A DNA stretch of 64,000 nucleotides from Flavobacteriaceae bacterium (GTDB lineage Bacteria > Bacteroidota > Bacteroidia > Flavobacteriales > Flavobacteriaceae), in assembly GCA_018402135.1 (NCBI GenBank), contig JAGYJF010000005.1:124001-188000 (forward strand), read 5' to 3'. This document shows, in pieces, positions 19,306-27,650 of the stretch; positions within the stretch are counted from its first letter, which is position 1; each line of letters starts with the position of its first letter. A program made the position numbers and the translations under genes. The notes under the pieces were generated by a model. The model made no database searches, was not told the DNA's origin, and saw only the letters and a program-made list of their open reading frames with translations.

Positions 19306-20217
19306 ATGATTCACGGTACGCATAATGCTATTGAAGATGAAAGAAACAAAGATGTTTTAATTTCTATAAATGGGGAATTGTTTCACAGAAGTGAAGCGAA
19401 GATTTCCGTATTCGATAGTGGTTATTTGGTGGGCGATGGCGTATGGGAAGCTTTTAGAGTACATAACGGGCAAATGGTTTTTATTGATGAGCACCTCAAT
19501 AGGTTATGGCAGTCGGCTAAGGTAATTGGAATCAATTTACCCTTTTCAAAGGCAGAATTAGTTGAACAAATTCAACGAATTTTGGATGTCAATAACATGA
19601 AAGATTACATTCATGTGCGTGTTATGCTCACACGAGGTATCAAAAAAACACCATCACAGGACCCGCGACTTACCATTTCCGGACCCAATGTGGTAATTAT
19701 CGCTGAACATAAGCAAGCCTCTAGCGATACTAAAAATACAGGAGTAAGTTTATTCACTTCAACATTTAGAAGAGGCTCCCCCGATTATTTAGATCCCAGA
19801 TTGAATTGCCATAGTAAACTACACGAGGTACAAGCGCTTATGCAAGCTTTAGAAGCTGGCGCCGATGAAGCATTAATGCTAGATCCGCACGGTTTTGTAG
19901 CCACCTGCAACGCTACCAATTTTTTTATGGTGAAAGGGGATGAGATTTGGACTTCAACCGGTGCTTATTGCATGAATGGCATCACTAGAGCTAAAGTCAT
20001 TGAGTTGTGTGCGCGTAACGGAATTGTTTGCCATCAAAAAAACTTTTCGCTATTTGATGTTTATGGCGCCGATGAAGCTTTTGTCACTGGATCTTTTGGC
20101 GGATTAACACCAGTAACAAAAATTGATGGAAAACTCATTGGGACTGACATCCCGGGTAAAATGACGGCTAAATTAAGTGCGCTATATCAAGAACTTGTTG
20201 TACAACAATCTAACTAA
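19306..20217 (+). CDS. Class IV aminotransferase (branched-chain / D-amino-acid type)
   Basis: 303 residues. The fold-type IV pattern includes the N-terminal SVFDSGYLVGDGVWEAFRV, the PLP-binding lysine K171 in LNCHSKLHEV, the catalytic-domain phrase ADEALMLDPHGFVATCNATNFFMV and ITRAKVIELC. Such enzymes transaminate branched-chain amino acids or D-alanine, or act as aminodeoxychorismate lyase. The neighbouring sulfotransferase-like gene starts 3 bases after this stop, hinting at a joint pathway. The substrate is not decided by the sequence. Confidence 0.88.
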   Translation: MIHGTHNAIEDERNKDVLISINGELFHRSEAKISVFDSGYLVGDGVWEAFRVHNGQMVFIDEHLNRLWQSAKVIGINLPFSKAELVEQIQRILDVNNMKDYIHVRVMLTRGIKKTPSQDPRLTISGPNVVIIAEHKQASSDTKNTGVSLFTSTFRRGSPDYLDPRLNCHSKLHEVQALMQALEAGADEALMLDPHGFVATCNATNFFMVKGDEIWTSTGAYCMNGITRAKVIELCARNGIVCHQKNFSLFDVYGADEAFVTGSFGGLTPVTKIDGKLIGTDIPGKMTAKLSALYQELVVQQSN

Positions 20218-20220
20218 TTA

Positions 20221-20952
20221 ATGAAACAAGACCCTATTAAACGTATTTCGCTTTGGTCTGGTCCGCGAAACATTTCAACCACTTTGATGTACAGCTTTGC
20301 TCAGCGAAGTGACACCAAAGTTTTTGATGAACCGCTCTACGCATACTATCTTAACAATAACGAAGCTGCCAAAGCCTACCACCCGGGTGCTGAAAACATT
20401 TTAAATAGCATGGAAACTGATGGTGAAAAGGTTATCAATACAATGTTGACCGAAACAACCAAACCCGTTTTGTTCTTCAAAAATATGACGCACCATTTAC
20501 CTGGATTAAATTACGGCTTTTTAAAGCACATGGTGAATATCATTTTAACGCGTCATCCAAAAGAAATGCTGCCTTCTTATGCTAAAGTTATTTCAAATCC
20601 CCATATGCACGATGTGGGATATAAATTACATGTGGAGGTACTCCAGTATTTGCAGTCACAAGACATTCCTGTGGTTATTTTAGATGCCAAAAAGGTATTG
20701 CTCAATCCCAAAGAACAAATGCGAAAGTTGTGCGAATTTATTGGTATCCCTTTTGAAGAATCTATGCTTAGTTGGATAGCCGGCGCAAGGCCAGAAGATG
20801 GTTGTTGGTCTCAGTATTGGTATGCCAATGTGCATGGCTCCACTGGATTTTTACCTTACCAATTAAAAGCAGAGCCATTTCCAGAGCATTTAAAGCCTTT
20901 GTTGGAGGCGTGTTTACCTTATTATGAGGAGCTGGGGCGGTTGGCGTTGTGA
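20221..20952 (+). CDS. Sulfotransferase-like protein
   Basis: The 243-residue product has a P-loop-like 5' phosphosulfate-binding motif (SGPRNISTTLMYSFAQR, residues about 13-29). Further on is a PAPS 3'-phosphate region (IILTRHPKEMLPSY), and a C-terminal segment (LLNPKEQMRKLCEFIGIPFEE) typical of the sulfotransferase family, where neighbouring residues position PAPS. There is no signal peptide, so it is cytosolic. It is tightly coupled to the class IV aminotransferase. The sulfated substrate, if it is active, is unknown. Confidence 0.8.
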   Translation: MKQDPIKRISLWSGPRNISTTLMYSFAQRSDTKVFDEPLYAYYLNNNEAAKAYHPGAENILNSMETDGEKVINTMLTETTKPVLFFKNMTHHLPGLNYGFLKHMVNIILTRHPKEMLPSYAKVISNPHMHDVGYKLHVEVLQYLQSQDIPVVILDAKKVLLNPKEQMRKLCEFIGIPFEESMLSWIAGARPEDGCWSQYWYANVHGSTGFLPYQLKAEPFPEHLKPLLEACLPYYEELGRLAL

Positions 20953-21047
20953 AGTTAGCTGTTTAAAATTAGGATTATCTATTGATGATTCCTGTTATTC
21001 CAAAGTTGCAAATACAACTGGCTGTCTTTGCAAGCCAGGTGCTTTAA

Positions 21048-21083
21048 AACAACAAAACCCATTCAAGTAAACTTGATGGGTTT
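21048..21083 (-). terminator. Intrinsic terminator of the tmRNA transcript
   Basis: On the minus strand AAACCCATCAAGT (21083-21071) pairs with ACTTGAATGGGTTT (21068-21055) with one bulged base, followed by a T-rich run. It lies 37 bases beyond the tmRNA 3' end. Confidence 0.75.
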
Positions 21084-21119
21084 ATTATGTTTCAAATCAC
21101 AAACCAGTTGTGAGTGTTG

Positions 21120-21510
21120 TGGAGTCGGAGGGATTCGAACCCTCGTCCAAACAAGTAACAAAGTAGCTTTCTACACGCTTAGTTTTTTCATGGTTTTCGT
21201 TTGTAGGCTGATTAAAAACACTCTACCTACAACTTAGCTTCTTAATCTCGAAAGGGCATCAAAGCGCTACCCAATCTTAGTTAATTTTTACGATGCCTCT
21301 TGGCGGAACGCCACCAACCAAGGCTTTCCAGAGACATTTAGCTTTCTACCCTAGGCAGACAAGGCTCATCCTACTGTGATTCGGATTAAGCAGCTAAAGC
21401 GTAGTTATCTTCGCCGTTTAAAATGTTGACCTAGCCTTTTACGTGTTTCAAAGTCATTACACGACGTGCTTACCAGTTTATTAATCTCGCTGTCAAAACC
21501 AGTCGACCCC
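21120..21510 (-). ncRNA. ssrA: tmRNA (transfer-messenger RNA)
   Basis: On the minus strand the RNA opens with GGGGTCGACTGGTTTTGACAG and closes with the T-arm GAGGG-TTCGAAT-CCCTC and acceptor strand CGACTCC, which pairs with the 5' GGGGTCG (one G-U). The discriminator is A and CCA is not encoded. The tag frame at 21415-21386 reads GGC GAA GAT AAC TAC GCT TTA GCT GCT TAA, giving GEDNYALAA with GGC as the probable resume codon. It rescues stalled ribosomes and tags the nascent chain for proteolysis. About 391 bases, normal length. A hairpin repeat lies 4 bases before its 5' end. Confidence 0.95.
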
Positions 21511-21514
21511 ATTA

Positions 21515-21533
21515 ATTCCCGCGAAAGCGGGAA
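21515..21533. repeat. Short perfect palindrome beside the tmRNA 5' end
   Basis: ATTCCCGC and GCGGGAAT flank the tetraloop GAAA. It lies just before the mature tmRNA 5' end and would be part of the precursor leader. It resembles other short CCCG-core palindromes in this window (7804, 49921). Confidence 0.65.
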
Positions 21534-21687
21534 TCTCATAATTATATTCTAAAACATATTTTTTAACTTACTATTCCTATTTAGTCAGGCAAAAAACAAT
21601 CATCCAATATTCAAATCCCAAAGAACTTTTTAAATCACTTAACAACCTGCTATGGTTGAAAAGCGGGTTGCGAAATTACAAAAAAAC

Positions 21688-21717
21688 TTGCGCAACCTTT
21701 TAAATCTCTTACTTTTG
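21688..21717 (+). promoter_or_regulatory. Promoter of the saccharopine-dehydrogenase-like gene
   Basis: TTG (21688-21690) and TACTTTTG (21710-21717) fit the -33 and -7 boxes with 19 bases between. The predicted start leaves a leader of about 57 bases before the ATG at 21780. Confidence 0.65.
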
Positions 21718-21779
21718 TTCAAAAATTATTCCAAATTAATTTCTCAGCACTTTTGTCAGTTATTAAACCTAATGTCACT

Positions 21780-22982
21780 ATGAAATTTGCCATCATCACC
21801 GAACGTAAAAATCCACCCGACCGCCGTGTGGTCTTTTCACCCGAAACCTTATTAAAAGCCAAACAACAATTCCCGGAGGCCGAATTTATGGTTGAACGTT
21901 CCGGCATTAGAATTTTCCCCGATGAAGCTTATCAAAAACTGGGTTTTGAAGTTTTAGAAGATGTGTCTCTTGCCGATGTCATGATTGGCGTAAAGGAAGT
22001 GCCCATTTCGGCATTAATCCCAAATAAATCATATTTCTTTTTTAGTCATACCATTAAAAAACAATCCTATAACCGAAATTTGCTTCTCGGCATTTTAGAG
22101 AAAAATATCACACTTTACGACCATGAAACCTTGGTTGATGAGCGCAGCAATCGCTTGATAGGTTTTGGCAGATACGCCGGACTCGTGGGTGCTTACAACG
22201 GCTTTAGAGCTTTGGGGTTGCGCGATCGGTTATTCGATTTGCCAAAAGTTGAATCCCTAGCAGATTTAGAGGCTGTGAAAGCGCAATTAGATAACATCAC
22301 CATCCCGAATATCAAAATATTGCTCACCGGAACCGGAAAAGTGGCTTTTGGTGCTAAAGAAATATTAGATCATTTAAACATCAAAGAAGTATCGCACGCA
22401 CAATACCTAACCATGGCTTTTACTGAGCCTGTTTATACCATGATAGATGTGATGGAGTACAACAAACGCAAAGATGGTAAGGTAGGTGATAAGTATGAGT
22501 TTTACAGTGACCCAAGTGGTTACGAAAGTAATTTTATGCCATTCGCCAAACAAACAGATATGTTTATTGCCGGGCATTTTTACGGTAATAATGCACCGTT
22601 TTTATTCTCTCGCGAAGACGCAAAGTCGCCGGATTTTAAAATCAATTTAGTCGCCGACATTTCTTGCGATATTGACGGTCCGGTAGCCAGTACCATTCGC
22701 CCTTCAACCATTGCAGAACCCTTTTACGGTTATGATCCGCAAAGCGAGCAAGAAGTGGCTTTTAATGCCGACGGCGCCATCACCGTTATGGCTGTGGATA
22801 ATTTACCCTGCGAATTACCCAAAGATGCTAGTGAAGGTTTTGGTGATGTATTTTTAGAGCGTGTGCTGCCAGCTTTTTTCAACAGTGATAAAGATGGTGT
22901 GTTACAACGCGCTAAGGTCACCGAAAATGGTCAATTAACACCACGATTTGCTTATTTGCGGGATTTTGTGGATGGAAAATAA
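21780..22982 (+). CDS. Saccharopine/alanine dehydrogenase-like NAD(P) oxidoreductase
   Basis: A 400-residue protein starting MKFAIITERKNPPDRRVVFSPE. The alanine dehydrogenase/PNT N-terminal domain carries the LYS1-like phrases FSHTIKKQ, LYDHETLVDE and GFGRYAGLVGAYNG. A Rossmann core follows (ILLTGTGKVAFGAKEIL). The closest functional guess is lysine-forming saccharopine dehydrogenase or a relative that acts on imino/amino acids. I chose the ATG at 21780 because it matches the family start; an in-frame TTG upstream has no support. Confidence 0.82.
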   Translation: MKFAIITERKNPPDRRVVFSPETLLKAKQQFPEAEFMVERSGIRIFPDEAYQKLGFEVLEDVSLADVMIGVKEVPISALIPNKSYFFFSHTIKKQSYNRNLLLGILEKNITLYDHETLVDERSNRLIGFGRYAGLVGAYNGFRALGLRDRLFDLPKVESLADLEAVKAQLDNITIPNIKILLTGTGKVAFGAKEILDHLNIKEVSHAQYLTMAFTEPVYTMIDVMEYNKRKDGKVGDKYEFYSDPSGYESNFMPFAKQTDMFIAGHFYGNNAPFLFSREDAKSPDFKINLVADISCDIDGPVASTIRPSTIAEPFYGYDPQSEQEVAFNADGAITVMAVDNLPCELPKDASEGFGDVFLERVLPAFFNSDKDGVLQRAKVTENGQLTPRFAYLRDFVDGK

Positions 22983-23012
22983 TGTTTTATTGATATAAAA
23001 ACTTGATTCCAA

Positions 23013-23399
23013 ATGAAACCCGCCGAAGCCTACATTTTAAATCAAAAGGAACCATACCGGTCTATTTTGCTGCAACTGCAAAGCATCATCGAAGCCGTAG
23101 CTCCAAACACTCAACTCTTATATAAATGGCGCATTCCGTTTTATTATTGTAACAACATTCCTCTGTGCTTTTTAAATCAGTCTAGAGATTACGTAGATTT
23201 GGGATTTTGGCATTTTGAAAAAATGGACCAATACACCAACTATTTTGTAGCTACCAACAGGAAATCTGTTCGCTCATTAAGATACAAGTCTGTTGATGAT
23301 ATTAATGACGATGTAGTTGTTTACGTGATTCATAAACAATTGGAAATTTATTCGAACCCGTTTAAACTTATTCGTTCTAATAAATCAACTAACCACTAA
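23013..23399 (+). CDS. DUF1801-family protein
   Basis: The 128 residues match the DUF1801/YdhG-like pattern: IEAVAPNTQLLYKWRIPFYYCNNIPLCFLNQSRDYVDLGFW, with lysine and aromatic residues conserved in the family. The family is small, cytosolic and has no assigned biochemical role. It lies 30 bases after the dehydrogenase gene on the same strand and may share its transcript. Confidence 0.75.
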   Translation: MKPAEAYILNQKEPYRSILLQLQSIIEAVAPNTQLLYKWRIPFYYCNNIPLCFLNQSRDYVDLGFWHFEKMDQYTNYFVATNRKSVRSLRYKSVDDINDDVVVYVIHKQLEIYSNPFKLIRSNKSTNH

Positions 23400-23450
23400 T
23401 GGTTAGCTAAGGTTTTTAGATTAATCAACATTCCCAAACACTTATCAACA

Positions 23451-23468
23451 ACATGATATTTATCATGT
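23451..23468. promoter_or_regulatory. FNR/CRP-like dyad upstream of the B12-dependent ribonucleotide reductase
   Basis: A perfect palindrome, ACATGATA-TT-TATCATGT. Its core ATGAT-N4-ATCAT is close to the FNR consensus TTGAT-N4-ATCAA. Its centre lies about 41 bases before the start site predicted from the -7 box at 23488, the classic position for a class II activator. Confidence 0.55.
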
Positions 23469-23487
23469 TTTAGGGCTGGCTGCTATC

Positions 23488-23495
23488 TAATTTTG
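23488..23495 (+). promoter_or_regulatory. -7 promoter box of the ribonucleotide reductase gene
   Basis: TAATTTTG matches TAnnTTTG and lies 36 bases before the ATG at 23532. The -33 position lacks a clear TTG and is largely occupied by the dyad at 23451-23468, in keeping with an activator-dependent promoter. Confidence 0.5.
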
Positions 23496-23531
23496 TGTTT
23501 TTTCAAACCTAATTTTAAACATTACAAACCA

Positions 23532-26084
23532 ATGAATCCATCAGCAACTACTCGTCAAATTTATGATTATCAAAAAGTTTTAAATGCATCTTTACAATAC
23601 TTTAGCAACGACGAGCTGGCGGCTACTACATGGATAAATAAATACTGCTTAAAGGATAAATCGGGCAATTTTATGGAGCTAACGCCCGATGATATGCACC
23701 AACGCATGGCAACAGAATTTGGTCGTATTGAAGCTAAATATGATGCCAAGGAGCAAATTTCTGAAAGCTTATCAACCTACGGTCAAACCAGAAAGCCACT
23801 GACCACCGACAAAATCTACCAGCTTTTTAAAGATTTTAAATATGTGATTCCGCAAGGGAGTGTCATGTTTGGTTTGGGAAACAAAGAGGTCATCGCTTCC
23901 TTGTCTAATTGTATTGTGGTACCATCGGTACTAGATTCTTACGGAGGTATTTTTTATACAGATCAGCAACTGGCACAATTGTTTAAAAGACGCTGCGGTG
24001 TTGGTGTTGATTTGTCTGAACTCAGACCTAAAAATGCTCAGGTATCTAACGCCGCCGGCACTACAACAGGAGCGGTTTCGTTTATGAATCGCTTTTCAAA
24101 TACCACCAGAGAAGTGGCGCAAAATGGGCGTCGCGGCGCCTTGATGCTTACCATGGATATCAAACATCCCGATATTGAAGATTTTATTACCGTTAAACAA
24201 GATTTAACCAAAGTCACCGGTGCCAATATTTCGGTAAGGTTGAGTGATGAATTTATGCAAGCCGTGATAAATAATCAACCATTTACCTTACAATGGCCCA
24301 TCGAAAGTAAAACACCTAAATATTCTAAACAAGTTGATGCACGCGATCTATGGCAAAAAGTCATTACTTGCGCCCACAACACTGCCGAACCGGGATTAAT
24401 TTTCTGGGACCGCCAACATCACTATTCAACTTCTTCGGTGTATCCCGAATTTAAAAACAGTTCTACCAATCCGTGTTCCGAAATTGCCATGCAAGGCGGC
24501 GATAGCTGTAGATTGATTGCTGTTAATTTGTTCAGTTTTGTAGAGGAACCGTTTACCAAAAAAGCAAAATTCAATCTTAAAAAGTTTTATGAAGTAGTAT
24601 ACGAAACCCAACGCCTTATGGACGATTTAGTGGATTTGGAGTTGGAAGCCGTTGAAAAAATTATTACCAAAATTGAAGCCGATCCAGAACCCGATTACAT
24701 TAAGCAGGTGGAACTCGAAACTTGGAAATTACTTTACGAAACCGGCCGAAAGGGTAGAAGAACAGGGCTTGGTTTTACAGCCTTGGCCGACGCCGTAGCA
24801 GCCTTAAACATCAAATTTGATACCGATGCGGCGCTTAAGGTGATTGATGATATTATGAAAACCAAAATGACAGCCGAGTTTAACAGCAGTATTGATATGG
24901 CTATTACGCGCGGACAGTTTCAAGGGTTTAATAGAAATATTGAAGATACTTCAGAATTTGTGCAAATGCTCGGCCAGGAGTTTCCAGAAGTTTACGAACG
25001 AATGATGGAAAATGGCCGAAGAAACATTTCTATTAGTACCGTTGCGCCAACCGGCTCATTGAGCATGCTGGCTCAGGTATCTTCGGGTATTGAGCCTGTG
25101 TTTATGTTGTCGTACGTGAGACGCCGAAAAGTAAACAATGCCGATGAGAACGCTAAAGTAGACTTTGTTGATGACATGGGCGATGCGTTTCAGGAATTCA
25201 CCGTTTACCATAAAAAACTGGAAAACTGGATGCAGGTTAGAGGAAAGTCCGATATTGGTAAGAGTCCGTATGCTGGTGCCACCGCACCTGAAATTGACTG
25301 GAAAAAACGCGTTGAAATGCAAGCAATGGTTCAAAAATATACCACACACTCTATTAGTTCAACCATTAATTTACCCAATGAAGTAACGGTAGACTTGGTA
25401 GGCGATATCTACATTGATTCCTGGAAAAAAGGACTTAAAGGTATAACCGTGTATCGAGACGGCTCTAGAAGTGGTATTTTAATTTCATCGGATGATAAAA
25501 AGGAAAAAGAGCCTGAAAATAAATACATCACCGAAACATTTGTGGCCAAACGCCCTTATAAAATTGAAGCTGAAGTGGTGCGTTTCCACAACGAATCAGA
25601 AAAATGGCTGGCTGTTATTGGTTTGGTTGAAGGCAAACCTTATGAAATTTTCACCGGTAAAATGAAAGACGCCTTTAACCTGCCACAATGGGTGACCAAA
25701 GGTTGGGTGATCAAAAACCGCAACGAAGACGGCACCTCACGTTACGATTTTCAATACATTGATGCCGAAGGTTATAAAGTAACTATCGAAGGATTGTCGC
25801 GCTCATTCGATAAGGAATTCTGGAATTATGCCAAGCTTATTTCGGGCGTATTACGCCATGGCATGCCCATACCTTATGTGGTTGATTTGATTCATAATCT
25901 CAATTTATATGATGAGCATATCAACACCTGGAAAAACGGTGTGGCGCGCGCCTTAAAACGATTTATTCCTGAAGGCGCTCAGCTTAAAGACAAAAAATGT
26001 CCTAATTGTTCCGACCCCGAAGGCCTGATATTTGAAGAAGGTTGTTTAAAATGTAAAAGTTGCGGACATTCAAAGTGCGGATAA
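23532..26084 (+). CDS. nrdJ: Adenosylcobalamin-dependent (class II) ribonucleotide reductase
   Basis: An 850-residue class II enzyme that reduces ribonucleotides to deoxyribonucleotides using a B12-derived radical. Visible landmarks are the first redox cysteine C127 (SNCIVVP), the active-site NPCSE (N313, C315, E317) and the partner cysteine C326 (GGDSCRL). The phrase VAPTGSLSMLAQVSSGIEP is conserved in the barrel. A C-terminal zinc ribbon (CPNCSDPEGL...CLKCKSCG) probably delivers electrons. The ATG at 23532 follows an upstream frame extension with no family match. No activity of this kind needs oxygen, which makes the FNR-like box upstream of interest. Confidence 0.93.
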   Translation: MNPSATTRQIYDYQKVLNASLQYFSNDELAATTWINKYCLKDKSGNFMELTPDDMHQRMATEFGRIEAKYDAKEQISESLSTYGQTRKPLTTDKIYQLFKDFKYVIPQGSVMFGLGNKEVIASLSNCIVVPSVLDSYGGIFYTDQQLAQLFKRRCGVGVDLSELRPKNAQVSNAAGTTTGAVSFMNRFSNTTREVAQNGRRGALMLTMDIKHPDIEDFITVKQDLTKVTGANISVRLSDEFMQAVINNQPFTLQWPIESKTPKYSKQVDARDLWQKVITCAHNTAEPGLIFWDRQHHYSTSSVYPEFKNSSTNPCSEIAMQGGDSCRLIAVNLFSFVEEPFTKKAKFNLKKFYEVVYETQRLMDDLVDLELEAVEKIITKIEADPEPDYIKQVELETWKLLYETGRKGRRTGLGFTALADAVAALNIKFDTDAALKVIDDIMKTKMTAEFNSSIDMAITRGQFQGFNRNIEDTSEFVQMLGQEFPEVYERMMENGRRNISISTVAPTGSLSMLAQVSSGIEPVFMLSYVRRRKVNNADENAKVDFVDDMGDAFQEFTVYHKKLENWMQVRGKSDIGKSPYAGATAPEIDWKKRVEMQAMVQKYTTHSISSTINLPNEVTVDLVGDIYIDSWKKGLKGITVYRDGSRSGILISSDDKKEKEPENKYITETFVAKRPYKIEAEVVRFHNESEKWLAVIGLVEGKPYEIFTGKMKDAFNLPQWVTKGWVIKNRNEDGTSRYDFQYIDAEGYKVTIEGLSRSFDKEFWNYAKLISGVLRHGMPIPYVVDLIHNLNLYDEHINTWKNGVARALKRFIPEGAQLKDKKCPNCSDPEGLIFEEGCLKCKSCGHSKCG

Positions 26085-26099
26085 ATCTTTTTGACTTAC

Positions 26100-26142
26100 G
26101 ACCTCACAGGTTTCAATCCCGAATCTTCAGGACTGTGAGGTC
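26100..26142. repeat. 43-bp palindromic repeat, left copy
   Basis: Perfect 10-bp terminal inverted repeats GACCTCACAG and CTGTGAGGTC enclose a 23-base centre. A second copy at 26950-26992 has the same length and orientation and differs at only 7 positions over 45 aligned bases. Together they bracket the toxin-antitoxin pair. Confidence 0.75.
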
Positions 26143-26234
26143 TTACCCTAAGTGTCATTGGTCTATAGGGCTTCTTAATTGTAGGTTATTTTCAACATAA
26201 ACAAAAAATTTGTAGCTTTATAAAAAATTGTTCT

Positions 26235-26423
26235 ATGTCTAACAAAGATTTAAAGCAGGAAATTAATAATGTGCTCGATAGCATTCCGGAGGATATATTG
26301 GAAGATGTTTTGAATTATCTAAGGGTCATATCGAATAAATCAAAAAGCACTATTAAAATGTCTCAAAATCTGAGTAAGATTTTAGATGAAGACAAAAATT
26401 TATTAGAAAGGTTAGCACAATGA
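26235..26423 (+). CDS. Probable antitoxin partner of a Doc toxin
   Basis: A 62-residue, acidic, helical protein with no recognised family. The N-terminal part (KQEINNVLDSIPEDILEDVLNYLRVI) resembles small antitoxin dimerisation helices, and the C-terminal tail (SKILDEDKNLLERLAQ) is of the kind that wraps the toxin. Its stop overlaps the toxin start by four bases (ATGA). The order and overlap are the classical layout of a type II toxin-antitoxin module. Confidence 0.75.
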   Translation: MSNKDLKQEINNVLDSIPEDILEDVLNYLRVISNKSKSTIKMSQNLSKILDEDKNLLERLAQ

Positions 26424-26800
26424 TTTCTATCGATGATGCCATCCAAATTCAATCCTTACTTATTAATAGATTTGGTGGTTCAGACGGTTTGCGAGACAGG
26501 AAACTTTTAGAATCTGCGTTAATGCGACCTTATCAAACATTCGATAGTAAAGAATTATATACGACGCCATCCGAAAAAGCCGCTGCAATTTTAGAAAGTA
26601 TTTTAATAAATCACCCATTTGTTGATGGCAATAAAAGATTTGGTTATGTAGCAATGCGTTTAACCTTAATGGCTTATGGATGCGATATATTAGCTAAAGA
26701 AAACGACAAATATAATTTTATAATAAAAATTGCGAGTGGAGAATTAAAGTTTCAAAACATCCTTGAATGGATTAACGAGAGAATAATTGAAATAGCCTAA
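26420..26800 (+). CDS. doc: Doc-family toxin (death-on-curing, Fic fold)
   Basis: The 126-residue product carries the Doc form of the Fic motif, HPFVDGNKRFG, about residue 71, rather than the GNGR of AMP-transferring Fic proteins. An N-terminal segment (GGSDGLRDRKLLESALMRPYQTF) and a length near 126 residues fit the Doc family. Phage P1 Doc phosphorylates elongation factor Tu and arrests translation; the same target is presumed. It is translationally coupled to its antitoxin and enclosed by 43-bp repeats, so the pair may move or have arrived as a unit. Confidence 0.9.
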   Translation: MISIDDAIQIQSLLINRFGGSDGLRDRKLLESALMRPYQTFDSKELYTTPSEKAAAILESILINHPFVDGNKRFGYVAMRLTLMAYGCDILAKENDKYNFIIKIASGELKFQNILEWINERIIEIA

Positions 26801-26949
26801 AACGTTAGAAATAGTTATGGGTATTTAGTTTTACATAAACCTATTCATCGTTTTCCTAATAACCAATAGCCTATTTAACAAATTTCCTGATTAGGAAGAA
26901 TCCGGTCTGTTGGTACTGCCGCTTTTGGTTTTGGATTAATTTAAATTGA

Positions 26950-26992
26950 GACCTAAAAGGTTTCAATCCTGAGGCTTCAAAACTGTGAGGTC
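26950..26992. repeat. 43-bp palindromic repeat, right copy
   Basis: Same element as 26100-26142 in direct orientation. The right terminal repeat CTGTGAGGTC is intact; the left one has decayed to GACCTAAAAG, so it no longer pairs perfectly. Confidence 0.72.
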
Positions 26993-27056
26993 TTGGAATT
27001 GTTAATTTGGATCTGTTTAATTTGTTGTAAATTATTTCAATTAGAGCAACCAACTA

Positions 27057-27596
27057 CTATTCTCCATTCCATTTGCCAACGTCTAAATTGATAATATAAA
27101 CTTGATAGGTGTCGCTGAATAAATTGAATATTTCAAACGCTTCTTTATTCACTTTTATTTTATCACCATAGGTTGCGGTATTAACAAAAACTCTAATCTT
27201 TTCTGTTTTTAAAATCTCATCTTTATTGATAGAGTTTTCAAACGAATCAAAGTTTTCTAAAAACGATGCTAAATCATAATCACTGTGTTTGATTTGCATA
27301 TCAGGATGATAGTTTTCTAAAAAACTAAGCGAATGATCTGCGCATAATTTCTCGTCAAAATGTTCAATTTCTTTTCCATTAACATCAAATATGAAGTTTT
27401 GAGGAATGGACACTCTTTCACTTTCGCCCAATGCTTTAAACGAATTGTAATCTTTCACCACAAAAAAACTGTCTACATTTTTTGATTTGTAATATTCAAT
27501 CAGTTCAGCTTCGGTTTTTGGTTCGATTTTAAAGTTCCTTGTAATGGTGCATGAAAACGTAAATAGAATGAATAAAAATATGGCGAGCTTCTTCAT
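27057..27596 (-). CDS. Lipoprotein of unknown function
   Basis: I take the start at 27596 because it gives a clean lipoprotein signal, MKKLAIFLFILFTFSC; an upstream ATG at 27629 only adds a polar extension. The ~179-residue mature part has no motif I recognise. It holds phrases such as SIPQNFIFDVNGKEIEHFDEKLC and KTEKIRVFVNTATYGDKIKVN, suggesting a small alpha/beta domain. It is 54 bases downstream of kdsA on the same strand. Function not assignable. Confidence 0.75.
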   Translation of the reverse strand: MKKLAIFLFILFTFSCTITRNFKIEPKTEAELIEYYKSKNVDSFFVVKDYNSFKALGESERVSIPQNFIFDVNGKEIEHFDEKLCADHSLSFLENYHPDMQIKHSDYDLASFLENFDSFENSINKDEILKTEKIRVFVNTATYGDKIKVNKEAFEIFNLFSDTYQVYIINLDVGKWNGE

Positions 27597-27650
27597 GGTT
27601 GATTCAGAAAAAATTGAATAAATGTTCATTAAAAAAAATGATGAAGGATA

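Noticed and set aside
21028..21237. Plus-strand open frame of ~69 residues.
   Set aside because: It overlaps the minus-strand tmRNA and its terminator; the RNA gene explains the sequence.
26871..27053. Minus-strand open frame of 60 residues between the toxin gene and the lipoprotein gene.
   Set aside because: It runs through the palindromic repeat and has no signal, motif or start context.
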